Positions 53,831 through 62,020 of a stretch of DNA of 64,000 nt are shown here, one piece after another. Location: assembly GCA_002842345.1 (NCBI GenBank), contig PHCU01000002.1, positions 1-64,000 of the forward strand. The letters run 5' to 3'. Position 1 is the first letter of the stretch. The number at the start of each line of letters is the position of its first letter. The translations under genes were made by a program, and so were the position numbers. The notes under the pieces were generated by a model. That model saw only the letters and a program-made list of their open reading frames with translations. It was not told where the DNA came from and ran no database searches. This DNA is from Betaproteobacteria bacterium HGW-Betaproteobacteria-12. Lineage in GTDB: Bacteria > Pseudomonadota > Gammaproteobacteria > Burkholderiales > Rhodocyclaceae.

Positions 53831-56059
53831 TCAGCGAACGCAGTCTACATAGTAGCGACCATCAGCGCCCTTGACGAGGCCGTGGATGTCGGTTTCGAAG
53901 CCGGGGAAGCCGGCGTTGAAGATACGGGCAAATTTCAGGTAGTTGCAGATCGTCGCGTTGAAGCGTTCGCCCGGAATCAGCAACGGGATGCCCGGCGGAT
54001 ACGGGGTCAGCAAGACGGCAGTGACGCGGCCTTCGAGTTCGTCGACGGGCACGCGCTCGATCTCGCGATGCGCCATCTTGGCAAAGGCGTCGGCCGGACG
54101 CATGGCCGGCACCATGTCCGACAAGTACATCTCGGTGGTCAGGCGGGCGACGTCGTTCTGCTTGTACACCCCATGGATCTGCGTGCACAGGTCGCGCAGG
54201 CCGACGCGCTCGTAGCGCGGGTTCTTCTGCACGAACTCGGGCAACACCTTCCACAGCGGGTGGTTTTTGTCGTAATCGTCCTTGAACTGCTGCAGGGCGG
54301 TGACCAGCGTGTTCCAGCGGCCCTTGGTGATGCCGATGGTGAACATGATGAAGAAACTGTACAGGCCGCACTTCTCGACGATGACGCCGTGTTCGGCCAG
54401 GTACTTGGTGACGATCGCCGCCGGGATGCCGATGTGGTCGGAAAAGTCGCCATCGACGTCGAGGCCCGGGGTGATCACCGTCGCCTTGATCGGGTCGAGC
54501 ATATTGAAGCCGTCGGCCAGCTGGCCGAAGCCGTGCCAGCGGGCGCCGGGTTTGAGCATCCAGGCGTCGCGCTCCTCGATACCTTCCTCGGACAGGTCGT
54601 CCGGCCCCCAGACGGTGAACCACCAGTCGGCGCCCCACTCCTCGTCGACCTTGCGCATGGCGCGGCGAAAATCCAGGGCCTCGGCGATCGACTCCTCGAC
54701 CAGCGCGGTACCGGCTGGCTCTTCCATCATTGCCGCAGCGACGTCGCAGGAAGCGATGATCGAGTACTGCGGCGAGGTCGAGGTATGCATCAGGTAGGCC
54801 TCGTTGAAGATGTCGCGGTCGAGCTGCTGGTTCTGCGCATCCTGGACGAGGATCTGCGAGGCCTGCGACAGACCGGCCAGCAACTTGTGCGTCGATTGCG
54901 TCGAAAAGATCATCGACTCCTGGCAGCGCGGGCGGTCGGCGCCAATGGCGTGGTAATCGCCGTAGAAGTCGTGGAACGCAGCATGCGGCAGCCAGGCTTC
55001 GTCGAAGTGCAGGGTGTCGATCTTGCCGTCCAGTTCGCTCTTGATGTCCTCGACGTTGTAGAGGATGCCATCGTAGGTGGACTGGGTGATGGTCAGCACG
55101 CGCGGCTTGGCCGTCTTGTCGGTGATGAAGGGATTGGCGGCGATCTTCTTCTGGATGTTCTCCCAGAGGAATTCCGATTTCGGGATCGGGCCGATGATGC
55201 CGTAGTTGTTGCGCGTCGGCATCAGGAACACCGGGATCGCCCCGGTCATCATGATGGCGTGCAGGATCGACTTGTGGCAGTTGCGGTCGACGACGACGAT
55301 GTCGCCCGGCGCCACCGTCGAGTGCCAAACGATCTTGTTCGAAGTCGAGGTGCCGTTGGTGACGAAATACAGGTGATCGGCGTTGAAGATGCGCGCGGCG
55401 TTGCGCTCGGAAGCGGCGACCGGGCCGGTGTGATCGAGCAGTTGGCCGAGCTCCTCGACGGCATTGCAGACGTCGGCGCGCAGCATGTTCTCGCCGAAGA
55501 ACTGGTGGAACATCTGGCCGACCGGCGACTTCAGGAAAGCGACGCCTCCCGAGTGGCCGGGGCAGTGCCAGGAATACGAGCCGTCGGCGGCGTAATGGGT
55601 CAGCGCGCGGAAGAAGGGCGGCGGCAGCGAGTCGAGGTAAGCCTGGGCTTCGCGCTTGACGTTGCGGGCAATGAATTCCGGCGTGTCCTCGAACATGTGG
55701 ATGAAGCCGTGCAGTTCGCGCAGCACGTCGTTCGGGATATGGCGCGAGGTGCGCGTCTCGCCGTGCAGGAAGATCGGGATGTCGGCATTGCGGTTGCGGA
55801 TCTCGGTGACGAAGGCACGCAGTTCGCCGAGCGTTTCCTCGGGTTCCAGCGCCAGCTCCTCGTCGTCGATCGACAGGATGAAGGCCGAGGCCCGCGACTG
55901 CTGCTGGGCGAAGGAGGTCAGGTCGCCGTAACTGGTGACGCCGACCACTTCCATGCCTTCCTTCTCGATCGCCGCGGCCAGGGCGCGGATGCCGAAGCCG
56001 GAGGTGTTTTCCGAGCGAAAGTCTTCGTCGATGATGATGATCGGAAAGTGGAAGCGCAT
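53831..56059 (-). CDS. Orn/Lys/Arg decarboxylase, fold-I (AdiA/LdcI-like)
   Basis: A 742-residue PLP enzyme that decarboxylates a basic amino acid, consuming a proton. N-terminal receiver-like wing domain (1-135), PLP core with FVTNGTSTSNKIVWH, HFDEAWLPHAAF and STQSTHKLLAGLSQ (Schiff-base Lys392), and the large C-terminal domain. Substrate (arginine, lysine or ornithine) cannot be fixed from these motifs; the betaproteobacterial relatives next to dcd are usually named arginine or lysine decarboxylase. AAGGA six bases before ATG 56059 directly follows a terminator hairpin. Confidence 0.93.
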   Translation of the reverse strand: MRFHFPIIIIDEDFRSENTSGFGIRALAAAIEKEGMEVVGVTSYGDLTSFAQQQSRASAFILSIDDEELALEPEETLGELRAFVTEIRNRNADIPIFLHGETRTSRHIPNDVLRELHGFIHMFEDTPEFIARNVKREAQAYLDSLPPPFFRALTHYAADGSYSWHCPGHSGGVAFLKSPVGQMFHQFFGENMLRADVCNAVEELGQLLDHTGPVAASERNAARIFNADHLYFVTNGTSTSNKIVWHSTVAPGDIVVVDRNCHKSILHAIMMTGAIPVFLMPTRNNYGIIGPIPKSEFLWENIQKKIAANPFITDKTAKPRVLTITQSTYDGILYNVEDIKSELDGKIDTLHFDEAWLPHAAFHDFYGDYHAIGADRPRCQESMIFSTQSTHKLLAGLSQASQILVQDAQNQQLDRDIFNEAYLMHTSTSPQYSIIASCDVAAAMMEEPAGTALVEESIAEALDFRRAMRKVDEEWGADWWFTVWGPDDLSEEGIEERDAWMLKPGARWHGFGQLADGFNMLDPIKATVITPGLDVDGDFSDHIGIPAAIVTKYLAEHGVIVEKCGLYSFFIMFTIGITKGRWNTLVTALQQFKDDYDKNHPLWKVLPEFVQKNPRYERVGLRDLCTQIHGVYKQNDVARLTTEMYLSDMVPAMRPADAFAKMAHREIERVPVDELEGRVTAVLLTPYPPGIPLLIPGERFNATICNYLKFARIFNAGFPGFETDIHGLVKGADGRYYVDCVR

Positions 56060-56070
56060 GGTGAATCCTT

Positions 56071-56098
56071 AAAAAGCGGCGACCCGCCGCAGCGGGTC
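56071..56098 (-). terminator. Hairpin after dcd, abutting the decarboxylase ribosome site
   Basis: Stem GACCCGC / GCGGGTC (56081-56087 with 56092-56098), loop CGCA, followed on the minus strand by CGCCGCTTTTT and immediately by AAGGA of the next gene. It may terminate dcd or act as a leader attenuator. Confidence 0.6.
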
Positions 56099-56130
56099 AC
56101 AGAATAAGACGGTTTCTTTACGAGGCTGCG

Positions 56131-56697
56131 TCAGATTTTCGGCAGCGTGACGCCGACCTGGCCTTGGTATTTGCCGCCACGATCCTTGTAGGACGTTTCG
56201 CAGATCTCGTCGGACTCGAAGAACAGCACCTGGGCGCAGCCTTCGCCGGCGTAGATCTTGGCCGGCAGCGGCGTGGTGTTGGAGAACTCGAGCGTCACAT
56301 AGCCTTCCCATTCCGGCTCGAAAGGCGTCACATTGACGATGATGCCGCAGCGGGCATAGGTCGACTTGCCCAGACAGACGGTCAGCACCGAACGCGGAAT
56401 GCGGAAGTATTCGACGGTGCGGGCCAGGGCGAAGGAATTCGGCGGGATGATGCAGCAATCGGACTCGATCTCGACGAAGGACTTCGGATCGAAGTTCTTC
56501 GGGTCGACGACGGTCGAATTGATGTTGGTGAATACCTTGAATTCGCGGGCGCAGCGGATATCGTAACCATAGCTCGAGGTGCCGTAGGAAACGATCTTTT
56601 CGCCATTGGCCTCACGCACCAGCTCCGGCTCGAACGGCTCGATCATGCCGTGCTCTGCCGCCATGCGGCGTATCCATTTGTCTGATTTGATGGCCAT
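56131..56697 (-). CDS. dcd: dCTP deaminase
   Basis: Deaminates dCTP to dUTP, feeding dTMP synthesis. 188 residues. Signature [16 protein letters not shown], the catalytic-glutamate segment [19 protein letters not shown] and the C-terminal [13 protein letters not shown] are present. ATG at 56697 with GAGAAGAA upstream, just after the apbC terminator. Confidence 0.97.
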   Translation of the reverse strand: MAIKSDKWIRRMAAEHGMIEPFEPELVREANGEKIVSYGTSSYGYDIRCAREFKVFTNINSTVVDPKNFDPKSFVEIESDCCIIPPNSFALARTVEYFRIPRSVLTVCLGKSTYARCGIIVNVTPFEPEWEGYVTLEFSNTTPLPAKIYAGEGCAQVLFFESDEICETSYKDRGGKYQGQVGVTLPKI

Positions 56698-56714
56698 TTC
56701 TTCTCGTCCGCGCG

Positions 56715-56749
56715 GCAAAAAACAAAGGCGGGATTTTACCCGCCTTTGT
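56715..56749 (-). terminator. apbC: Terminator of apbC
   Basis: A perfect 11-bp stem (56722-56732 with 56739-56749), 6-nt loop, followed on the minus strand by TTTTTTGCC. The loop and right arm contain TAAAAT, which could serve as a -10 for dcd, whose start lies only 18 bp beyond. Confidence 0.88.
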
Positions 56750-56769
56750 CTGCGGTTTTGGCAAAAATC

Positions 56770-57861
56770 TCAGGTGTTTTGCACCACGATATTGGGGAAC
56801 TTGGAGGTCATGTCCTTGGCCTTCTCGGCGATCTTGACCGCGATGCGCCGGGCGATGGTGCGGTAGATCTCGGCGGTGCGCGAATCGGGCGCGCCGACCA
56901 CGGTCGGCTTGCCGCCATCGGCCATCTCGCGGATGGCCATTTCCAGCGGCAGGCTGCCGAGGAATTCGACGCCGTAGTCGGCACACATCTGCTCGCCGCC
57001 GCCGCTGCCGAAGATGTGCTCCTCATGGCCGCAGTTCGAGCAGATGTGAATGCTCATGTTTTCAACGATGCCGAGAATCGGCACGTTGACCTTCTCGAAC
57101 ATCTTCAGGCCCTTGCGCGCGTCGATCAGGGCGATGTCCTGCGGCGTGGTAACGATCACCGCACCAGTCACCGGCACCTTCTGGGTCAGGGAGAGCTGGA
57201 TGTCCCCGGTACCCGGCGGCATGTCGACGATCAAGTAATCGAGATCGCGCCAATTGGTCTGGCCGAGCAGCTGGTCGAGCGCCTGGGCGACCATCGGGCC
57301 GCGCCAGACCATCGGCGTTTCGACATCGACCATGAAACCGATCGACATCGCCTGCAGACCGTAGGCCTCCAGCGGCTCCATGCTGTTGCCGTCGCGCGAT
57401 TCCGGCTGCTGGCCGGCCAGGCCGAGCATCTGCGGCTGCGACGGGCCGTAGATGTCGGCATCGAGAATGCCGACGCTGGCGCCTTCCTGGGTCAGCGCCA
57501 AGGCGAGGTTCACGGCCGTCGTGCTCTTGCCGACGCCACCCTTGCCGGAGGCGATGGCGATGATGTTCTTGACCCCGGGCAACAGCTTGACGCCGAGCTG
57601 CACCGAGTGGGCAACGATCTTGCTGGACACGTTGGCGGAAATGTTGCCGACGCCGGGAACGGTTTTAACGGCCGCAATGACCTGTTTGCGCACGGCGTCG
57701 ATCTGGGTTTTCGCCGGATAGCCGAGTTCGACGTCGAAGGCGACGTCATCGCCATCGATGCGGATGTTCTTGACGGCGCGGCCGCTGACGAAATCCTTGC
57801 CGGTATTGGGATCGATCGCGCTGGCGAGCGCGGTCCTGACCTGTTGCTCAGTAAGACTCAT
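56770..57861 (-). CDS. apbC: Fe-S cluster carrier ATPase ApbC (Mrp)
   Basis: A 363-residue P-loop NTPase that carries Fe-S clusters to target proteins. N-terminal DUF59/MIP18 domain (1-85), deviant Walker A GKGGVGKST at 106-114, Walker B DYLIVDMPPGTGD, and the cluster-bridging CxxC (Cys274-Cys277 in ICSNCG). ATG at 57861. In related genomes it is divergent from metG; here a response regulator gene lies between. Confidence 0.96.
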   Translation of the reverse strand: MSLTEQQVRTALASAIDPNTGKDFVSGRAVKNIRIDGDDVAFDVELGYPAKTQIDAVRKQVIAAVKTVPGVGNISANVSSKIVAHSVQLGVKLLPGVKNIIAIASGKGGVGKSTTAVNLALALTQEGASVGILDADIYGPSQPQMLGLAGQQPESRDGNSMEPLEAYGLQAMSIGFMVDVETPMVWRGPMVAQALDQLLGQTNWRDLDYLIVDMPPGTGDIQLSLTQKVPVTGAVIVTTPQDIALIDARKGLKMFEKVNVPILGIVENMSIHICSNCGHEEHIFGSGGGEQMCADYGVEFLGSLPLEMAIREMADGGKPTVVGAPDSRTAEIYRTIARRIAVKIAEKAKDMTSKFPNIVVQNT

Positions 57862-57936
57862 GGAAACTCCGGTTGGTTGGGCGGGTAGCAATACCCGAGT
57901 AATCTTGTCCAGTATAACCCAGTCCGGAAAGCGAAA

Positions 57937-58623
57937 TCAGCCCGGCTGGACGGTATCCAGACGATAGCCCTGGCCGTAAACCGAGGTCAACATCAAACCG
58001 CTCTCGCCGGCCAGGCCCAGCTTCTTGCGCAGCCGACTGGCGTGGGTATCGACGGTGCGCGAATCGACGCCCGGTTCGCGTACCCAGATCGAGGCCAGCA
58101 ATTCCTCGCGCGGCAGCACCCGGCCGATGTTGCGCAACAGGATCACGGCCAGGTCGAATTCGCGCTGGGTCAGGTCGACATCGACACCGGCCAGATGAAT
58201 CCGCCGACCGTCGAGATCGACCTCGATGTTGCCGTAACGCAGGGCGCTCGGCCGCTGCTGACGGCGGCGCCGGAGCAGCGACTCGATGCGGGCCATGAAT
58301 TCCATGTAGCGGATCGGCTTGGGAATGTAGTCGTCGGCACCGAGCCGCAGGATATCGGCGGCGTGCTCCTCGCCGGTGCGCGCCGTGCAGAAGACGACCG
58401 GCACATCCCAGCCGCAATGTTCGCGGATGTAGAGCAGGACTTCCTCGCCACTGACGTCGGGCAGGGTCCAGTCGACAATGAAGAAATCGAAATTGCTGCC
58501 CTTCAGGGCCGCCATGAAGGTCTTGCCTTCGGCAAATACCTCGACGTGATGACCCTCGCTTTTGAGTAGGGCCTTGAGCACCTCGGCCTGGCTGCGACTG
58601 TCTTCAATAATTGCGAAATTCAT
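57937..58623 (-). CDS. OmpR-family response regulator
   Basis: A 228-residue two-component DNA-binding regulator. Receiver domain with acidic pair Glu7-Asp8, phospho-acceptor Asp51 in FFIVDWTLPD and Lys102 in YIPKPIR. A winged-helix domain (about 125-225) has LTQREFDLAVILLRN, DSRTVDTHASRLRKKLG and the VYGQGYRL hairpin. ATG at 58623 with GGAGGAC upstream. No kinase gene is adjacent (orphan). 75 bp upstream of apbC, divergent from metG. Confidence 0.92.
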   Translation of the reverse strand: MNFAIIEDSRSQAEVLKALLKSEGHHVEVFAEGKTFMAALKGSNFDFFIVDWTLPDVSGEEVLLYIREHCGWDVPVVFCTARTGEEHAADILRLGADDYIPKPIRYMEFMARIESLLRRRRQQRPSALRYGNIEVDLDGRRIHLAGVDVDLTQREFDLAVILLRNIGRVLPREELLASIWVREPGVDSRTVDTHASRLRKKLGLAGESGLMLTSVYGQGYRLDTVQPG

Positions 58624-58818
58624 GTGTCCTCCGGCGATGCGCCAATTCTGCCGAGATTAGGGCCACCGGGCAACCTGCATTTTCAGCGGATTTACCATGT
58701 GAACACAATCGTTTACGTTACGTCACAAATACCCGGCGGCACCCCGCCGACGGCACGAACGCCGGAGCGGGCGCCGGCACGGTAAAATCGCGTTTTATTT
58801 CTTCCGTCTGCCTCGCCC

Positions 58819-60903
58819 ATGTCGCGCAAAATCCTCGTCACTTCCGCCCTGCCCTATGCCAACGGGTCGATCCACCTCGGGCACCTGGTCGAATACATCC
58901 AGACCGACATCTGGGTGCGCTACCAGAAGATGGCCGGCAACGAATGCTGGTATGTCTGCGCCGACGACACCCACGGCACGCCGATCATGCTGCGCGCCGA
59001 GAAGGAGGGGATCACGCCGGAGCAGCTGATCGCCCGCGTCCATGGCGAACATGCCCGCGACTTCGCCGGCTTCGGCGTCGGCTTCGACAATTTCTACAGC
59101 ACCCACTCCGACGAAACCCGCGACTGTGCCAACGACATCTACGGCAAGTTGAAGGCCGCCGGCCTGATCGAGACGCGGACCATCGAGCAGTACTACGACC
59201 CGGTCAAGCAACTGTTCCTGCCCGACCGCTTCATCAAGGGCGAGTGCCCGAAATGCCATGCCAAGGACCAGTACGGCGACAACTGCGAAGTCTGCGGCGC
59301 CGCCTACGCGCCGACTGACCTGATCGAACCGTACTCAGCCGTCTCCGGCGCCAAGCCTGAACTGCGCAGCTCCGAGCATTACTTCTTCAAGCTTTCCGAT
59401 CCGCGCTGCGAGTCCTTCCTGCGTGGCTACACGAGCAGCGGCGTGCTGCAGACCGAAGCCGCCAACAAGATGCAGGAATGGCTGGGCGCCCCGGGCGAGA
59501 ACAAGCTGACCGACTGGGACATCTCGCGCGACGCGCCCTACTTCGGTTTCGAGATTCCCGATGCGCCGGGCAAGTACTTCTACGTCTGGCTCGACGCACC
59601 GATCGGTTACATGGGCTCGTTCAAGAACCTGTGCGCCCGCAACGGCCTCGACTTCAATGAATACTTCAAGCCGGATTCGACGACCGAGCTCTACCATTTC
59701 ATCGGCAAGGACATCCTCTATTTCCACGCCCTGTTCTGGCCGGCCGAACTGGCCCATGCCGGTTACCGCACGCCGACCAAGATCTTCGCCCATGGTTTCC
59801 TGACCGTGGACGGCGCCAAGATGTCGAAATCGCGCGGCACCTTCATCACCGCCGAAAGCTACCTGAACACCGGTCTCAATCCGGAATGGCTGCGCTACTA
59901 CTACGCTGCCAAGCTCTCGGCGAGCATGGAAGACATCGACCTCAACCTGGAAGACTTCGCTGCCCGCGTCAATTCCGACCTGGTCGGCAAGTACGTCAAT
60001 ATCGCCAGCCGCTCGGCCGGCTTCGTCGCCAAACGTTTCAACGGCCAACTGGCGCCGGCCGCCGCCGAGCTGCCGGCGATCAAGGCCATCCAGGAAGCCG
60101 CGCCGCGCATCGCCGAACTATACGAAGCCCGCGAATTCGCCAAGGCGATGCGCGAAATCATGGCCTTGACCGATGCCGCCAACCAATACGTCGACAGCGT
60201 CAAGCCCTGGGAGCTGGCCAAGCAGGAAGGCAAGGAAAGCGAACTGCACGCCGCCTGTAGCAATGCGCTGAATCTGTTCCGCCTGCTCACCGTGCTGCTC
60301 AAGCCGATCCTGCCGGTGCTTGCCGGCAAGGTCGAAAAATTCCTCAACATCGCGCCGCTCGCCTGGGCGGAGGCGCAACAGCTGTTGGCGGCCGGGCACG
60401 GCATCAACGCCTATGAGCACCTGATGACCCGCGTCGATCCCAAGCTGATCGAGAAACTGGTCGAGGCCAACAAGGAATCGCTGGCCCCGGCGCCCGAGCA
60501 GTCATCACCGCAGCGCCACGCCGAGCACCAGCAGAAGGAAGCGCAGGCGGCGGCCGGTGACGAGGCGCAGTGCACCATCGACGACTTCATGAAGGTGGAC
60601 CTGCGCATCGCCCGCATCGCCAATGCCGAGCACGTCGACGGCGCCGACAAGCTGATCCGCCTGACGCTCGACATCGGCGACGCGCGGCCGCGCCAAGTCT
60701 TCGCCGGCATCAAGTCGGCCTACGACCCGGCCGCGCTGATCGGCCGCCTGACGGTCATGGTGGCCAACCTGGCGCCGCGCAAGATGAAGTTCGGCCTGTC
60801 GGAAGGCATGGTTCTGGCAGGCTCCGACCTCACCGGCAACACCCCGGGACTATTCCTCCTGTCACCCGATTCGGGCGCTCAACCGGGCATGCGCGTCAAG
60901 TAA
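58819..60903 (+). CDS. metG: Methionyl-tRNA synthetase
   Basis: Charges tRNA-Met. 694 residues. HIGH-type motif HLGH at 19-22 in [13 protein letters not shown], zinc knuckle with Cys143, 146, 156 and 159, KMSKS at 334-338, anticodon-binding helices, then an Ala/Gln-rich linker and a C-terminal EMAP/Arc1p-like tRNA-binding domain (about 585-694, [27 protein letters not shown]). The C-terminal domain mediates dimerisation. ATG at 58819. Confidence 0.98.
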   Translation: MSRKILVTSALPYANGSIHLGHLVEYIQTDIWVRYQKMAGNECWYVCADDTHGTPIMLRAEKEGITPEQLIARVHGEHARDFAGFGVGFDNFYSTHSDETRDCANDIYGKLKAAGLIETRTIEQYYDPVKQLFLPDRFIKGECPKCHAKDQYGDNCEVCGAAYAPTDLIEPYSAVSGAKPELRSSEHYFFKLSDPRCESFLRGYTSSGVLQTEAANKMQEWLGAPGENKLTDWDISRDAPYFGFEIPDAPGKYFYVWLDAPIGYMGSFKNLCARNGLDFNEYFKPDSTTELYHFIGKDILYFHALFWPAELAHAGYRTPTKIFAHGFLTVDGAKMSKSRGTFITAESYLNTGLNPEWLRYYYAAKLSASMEDIDLNLEDFAARVNSDLVGKYVNIASRSAGFVAKRFNGQLAPAAAELPAIKAIQEAAPRIAELYEAREFAKAMREIMALTDAANQYVDSVKPWELAKQEGKESELHAACSNALNLFRLLTVLLKPILPVLAGKVEKFLNIAPLAWAEAQQLLAAGHGINAYEHLMTRVDPKLIEKLVEANKESLAPAPEQSSPQRHAEHQQKEAQAAAGDEAQCTIDDFMKVDLRIARIANAEHVDGADKLIRLTLDIGDARPRQVFAGIKSAYDPAALIGRLTVMVANLAPRKMKFGLSEGMVLAGSDLTGNTPGLFLLSPDSGAQPGMRVK

Positions 60904-60938
60904 TCTGGCGCGACAGACAAGTGGGCCAAAACCCCCGC

Positions 60939-60967
60939 CCTTGCTTGCTGCGGCGCAGCAAGCAAGG
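60939..60967 (+). terminator. Hairpin after metG
   Basis: A perfect 13-bp stem CCTTGCTTGCTGC / GCAGCAAGCAAGG (60939-60951 with 60955-60967) with a 3-nt loop, 36 bp after the metG stop. No U-run follows, so it may protect the 3' end rather than terminate intrinsically. Confidence 0.45.
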
Positions 60968-61033
60968 ACCGCAACTTCAAGTGATACTTTAAGTTAAGAG
61001 CCCAACAGGGCCCCGGGGTTTGGTCTTTTCGAA

Positions 61034-61056
61034 CTATCCACAAAAACTGTGGATAA
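61034..61056. promoter_or_regulatory. Pair of inverted DnaA-box-like sites
   Basis: CTATCCACA (61034-61042) and TGTGGATAA (61048-61056) form an inverted pair separated by 5 bp; the second is a perfect match to TTATCCACA on the minus strand. TGTGAATGA (61060-61068) is a further one-mismatch copy, and TGTGCATAA at 61238-61246 fits TTATNCACA. Confidence 0.5.
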
Positions 61057-61387
61057 GTCTGTGAATGAATCCAGCGAGCATTCGCTAAGTAGCCGTGGCA
61101 CAAGGCTTTTCCCTGCCCCGCCCGAAACTTGAGCTAGATTGCATGCCATTGATTTATATAAACTTATTGGCGCCGCAACGAATTTGACAAAAGCAACAAT
61201 GGGCCGACGGAAAACACATTGCCATGCGCCCCATTGCTGTGCATAACTCAGACCGGGCAAGGCGATTTTGTCAACGGCTGTCGTGATTATTTTTCCCGAT
61301 GGGCAGTTGCCGAGCGCGCCGCACCGGTCGCCCTGACCGGTGGTTTCCGGCACAATGTAGCCCCATCCGCCCCTCGACTGCCGCACC

Positions 61388-61720
61388 ATGCTCAATTCAC
61401 GGCTTCGCCCGCCCCGTCCGCGTCTCACCGGGCGCATCATGCTCTACGCGCTGGCCGACGTCTTCGGGCTCTCGTGCATCGCCATCGGTGCCAGCTGGTT
61501 CGTCGAACGCCGGGGGGCCATCCTCGCCAATTTCCCGACCTCGGCGGTCGAAGCCGTAGCGTGCACAGTCGGTGGCGTGGTCGTCATGTTCTGGGCGATT
61601 GCCCATATCCTGCGCGAATTGGCCAAGCAGTCGCCGGAGATGAAGGCCAAATACGACGACTACATCGCCACCCACCACCCGGACAAGGTCCGCAAGCTGC
61701 CGGACGAGGCCGGCGACTGA
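61388..61720 (+). CDS. Small membrane protein of unknown function
   Basis: A 110-residue protein with two membrane helices (MLYALADVFGLSCIAIGASWF and VACTVGGVVVMFWAIAHIL), an N-terminal basic segment and a charged C-terminal tail (KAKYDDYIATHHPDKVRKL). The start at 61388 or the ATG at 61439 (MLYALADV) are both possible; the first lacks a good ribosome site. I do not recognise a family. It converges on the ribbon-helix-helix gene with zero spacing between stops. Confidence 0.65.
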   Translation: MLNSRLRPPRPRLTGRIMLYALADVFGLSCIAIGASWFVERRGAILANFPTSAVEAVACTVGGVVVMFWAIAHILRELAKQSPEMKAKYDDYIATHHPDKVRKLPDEAGD

Positions 61721-61729
61721 TCAGTCGCC
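61712..61729. terminator. 18-bp palindrome spanning two convergent stops
   Basis: GGCGACTGATCAGTCGCC is a perfect palindrome that contains the stop codons of both convergent genes (TGA at 61718-61720 and TGA on the minus strand at 61723-61721). It might serve as a shared transcript end, though without a U-run. Confidence 0.3.
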
Positions 61730-61915
61730 GCCCTTGGCCGAGGGCTTCAGCCACTCCGGCAGCTCGCGACTGCCGGCATTGTCGATGATGTACTGACGCA
61801 CCAGCCGGCGCACGACCTGCGACGGCGTCAGGTCGTTGGCGGCGCAGATCTCCTCGAAGATTTTCTTCTTGCGCGGATCGATCAGGATGGTCAAACGGGC
61901 GGTGCGATTCTCCAT
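61721..61915 (-). CDS. Ribbon-helix-helix DNA-binding protein
   Basis: A 64-residue regulator: an N-terminal beta strand (RTARLTILID) and two helices (KKKIFEEICAANDL, SQVVRRLVRQYII) form the MetJ/Arc fold that dimerises on DNA. ATG at 61915 with GAGG six bases upstream. It is divergent from the SulP transporter gene with a 105-bp shared region containing direct repeats, so it may control itself and the transporter. No toxin partner is visible. Confidence 0.85.
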   Translation of the reverse strand: MENRTARLTILIDPRKKKIFEEICAANDLTPSQVVRRLVRQYIIDNAGSRELPEWLKPSAKGGD

Positions 61916-61942
61916 GACAACCTCTTTTAGTCTTTGTGTCAC

Positions 61943-61948
61943 ATTATA
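61943..61948 (-). promoter_or_regulatory. Candidate -10 element of the RHH gene
   Basis: A perfect TATAAT on the minus strand, 28 bp before the ribbon-helix-helix start. The possible -35 (TCGTCA at 18 bp) is weak. Confidence 0.45.
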
Positions 61949-61966
61949 TTAACATGTGATTAACAT
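61948..61966. promoter_or_regulatory. Direct repeats, candidate RHH operator
   Basis: ATTAACAT occurs at 61948-61955 and 61959-61966, 11 bp apart, about one helical turn. The second copy touches the -35 of the sulP promoter and the first the -10 of the RHH gene. Ribbon-helix-helix dimers often bind short repeats spaced this way. Confidence 0.45.
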
Positions 61967-61993
61967 TGACGAATAATCAAACACTCATATAAT
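61966..61993 (+). promoter_or_regulatory. Sigma-70 promoter of the SulP gene
   Basis: TTGACG (61966-61971) and a perfect TATAAT (61988-61993) with a 16-bp spacer, 27 bp before the ATG. Confidence 0.85.
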
Positions 61994-62020
61994 CCTGCCC
62001 TTCCCCTCCGAGCGCGCGCC

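Larger units (their letters stand above)
60904..61387. other. 484-bp non-coding region with DnaA-box-like sites
   Basis: AT-richer than the rest of the window and without a credible gene. It holds a 13-bp perfect inverted repeat right after metG, DnaA-box-like 9-mers at 61034-61042, 61048-61056 and 61238-61246, and an AT-rich patch (61150-61168). A small RNA gene is possible but not supported by a clear promoter-terminator pair. Confidence 0.6.

Noticed and set aside
61034-61246. Chromosomal or plasmid replication origin
   Set aside because: Only three to four DnaA-like boxes, and no dnaA, dnaN, parAB or rep gene in the window; kept only as a DnaA-site cluster.
60994-61440. 148-codon minus-strand frame across the region after metG
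   Set aside because: No ribosome site, no recognisable motif, and it runs through the DnaA-box inverted repeat and the start of the plus-strand membrane protein.
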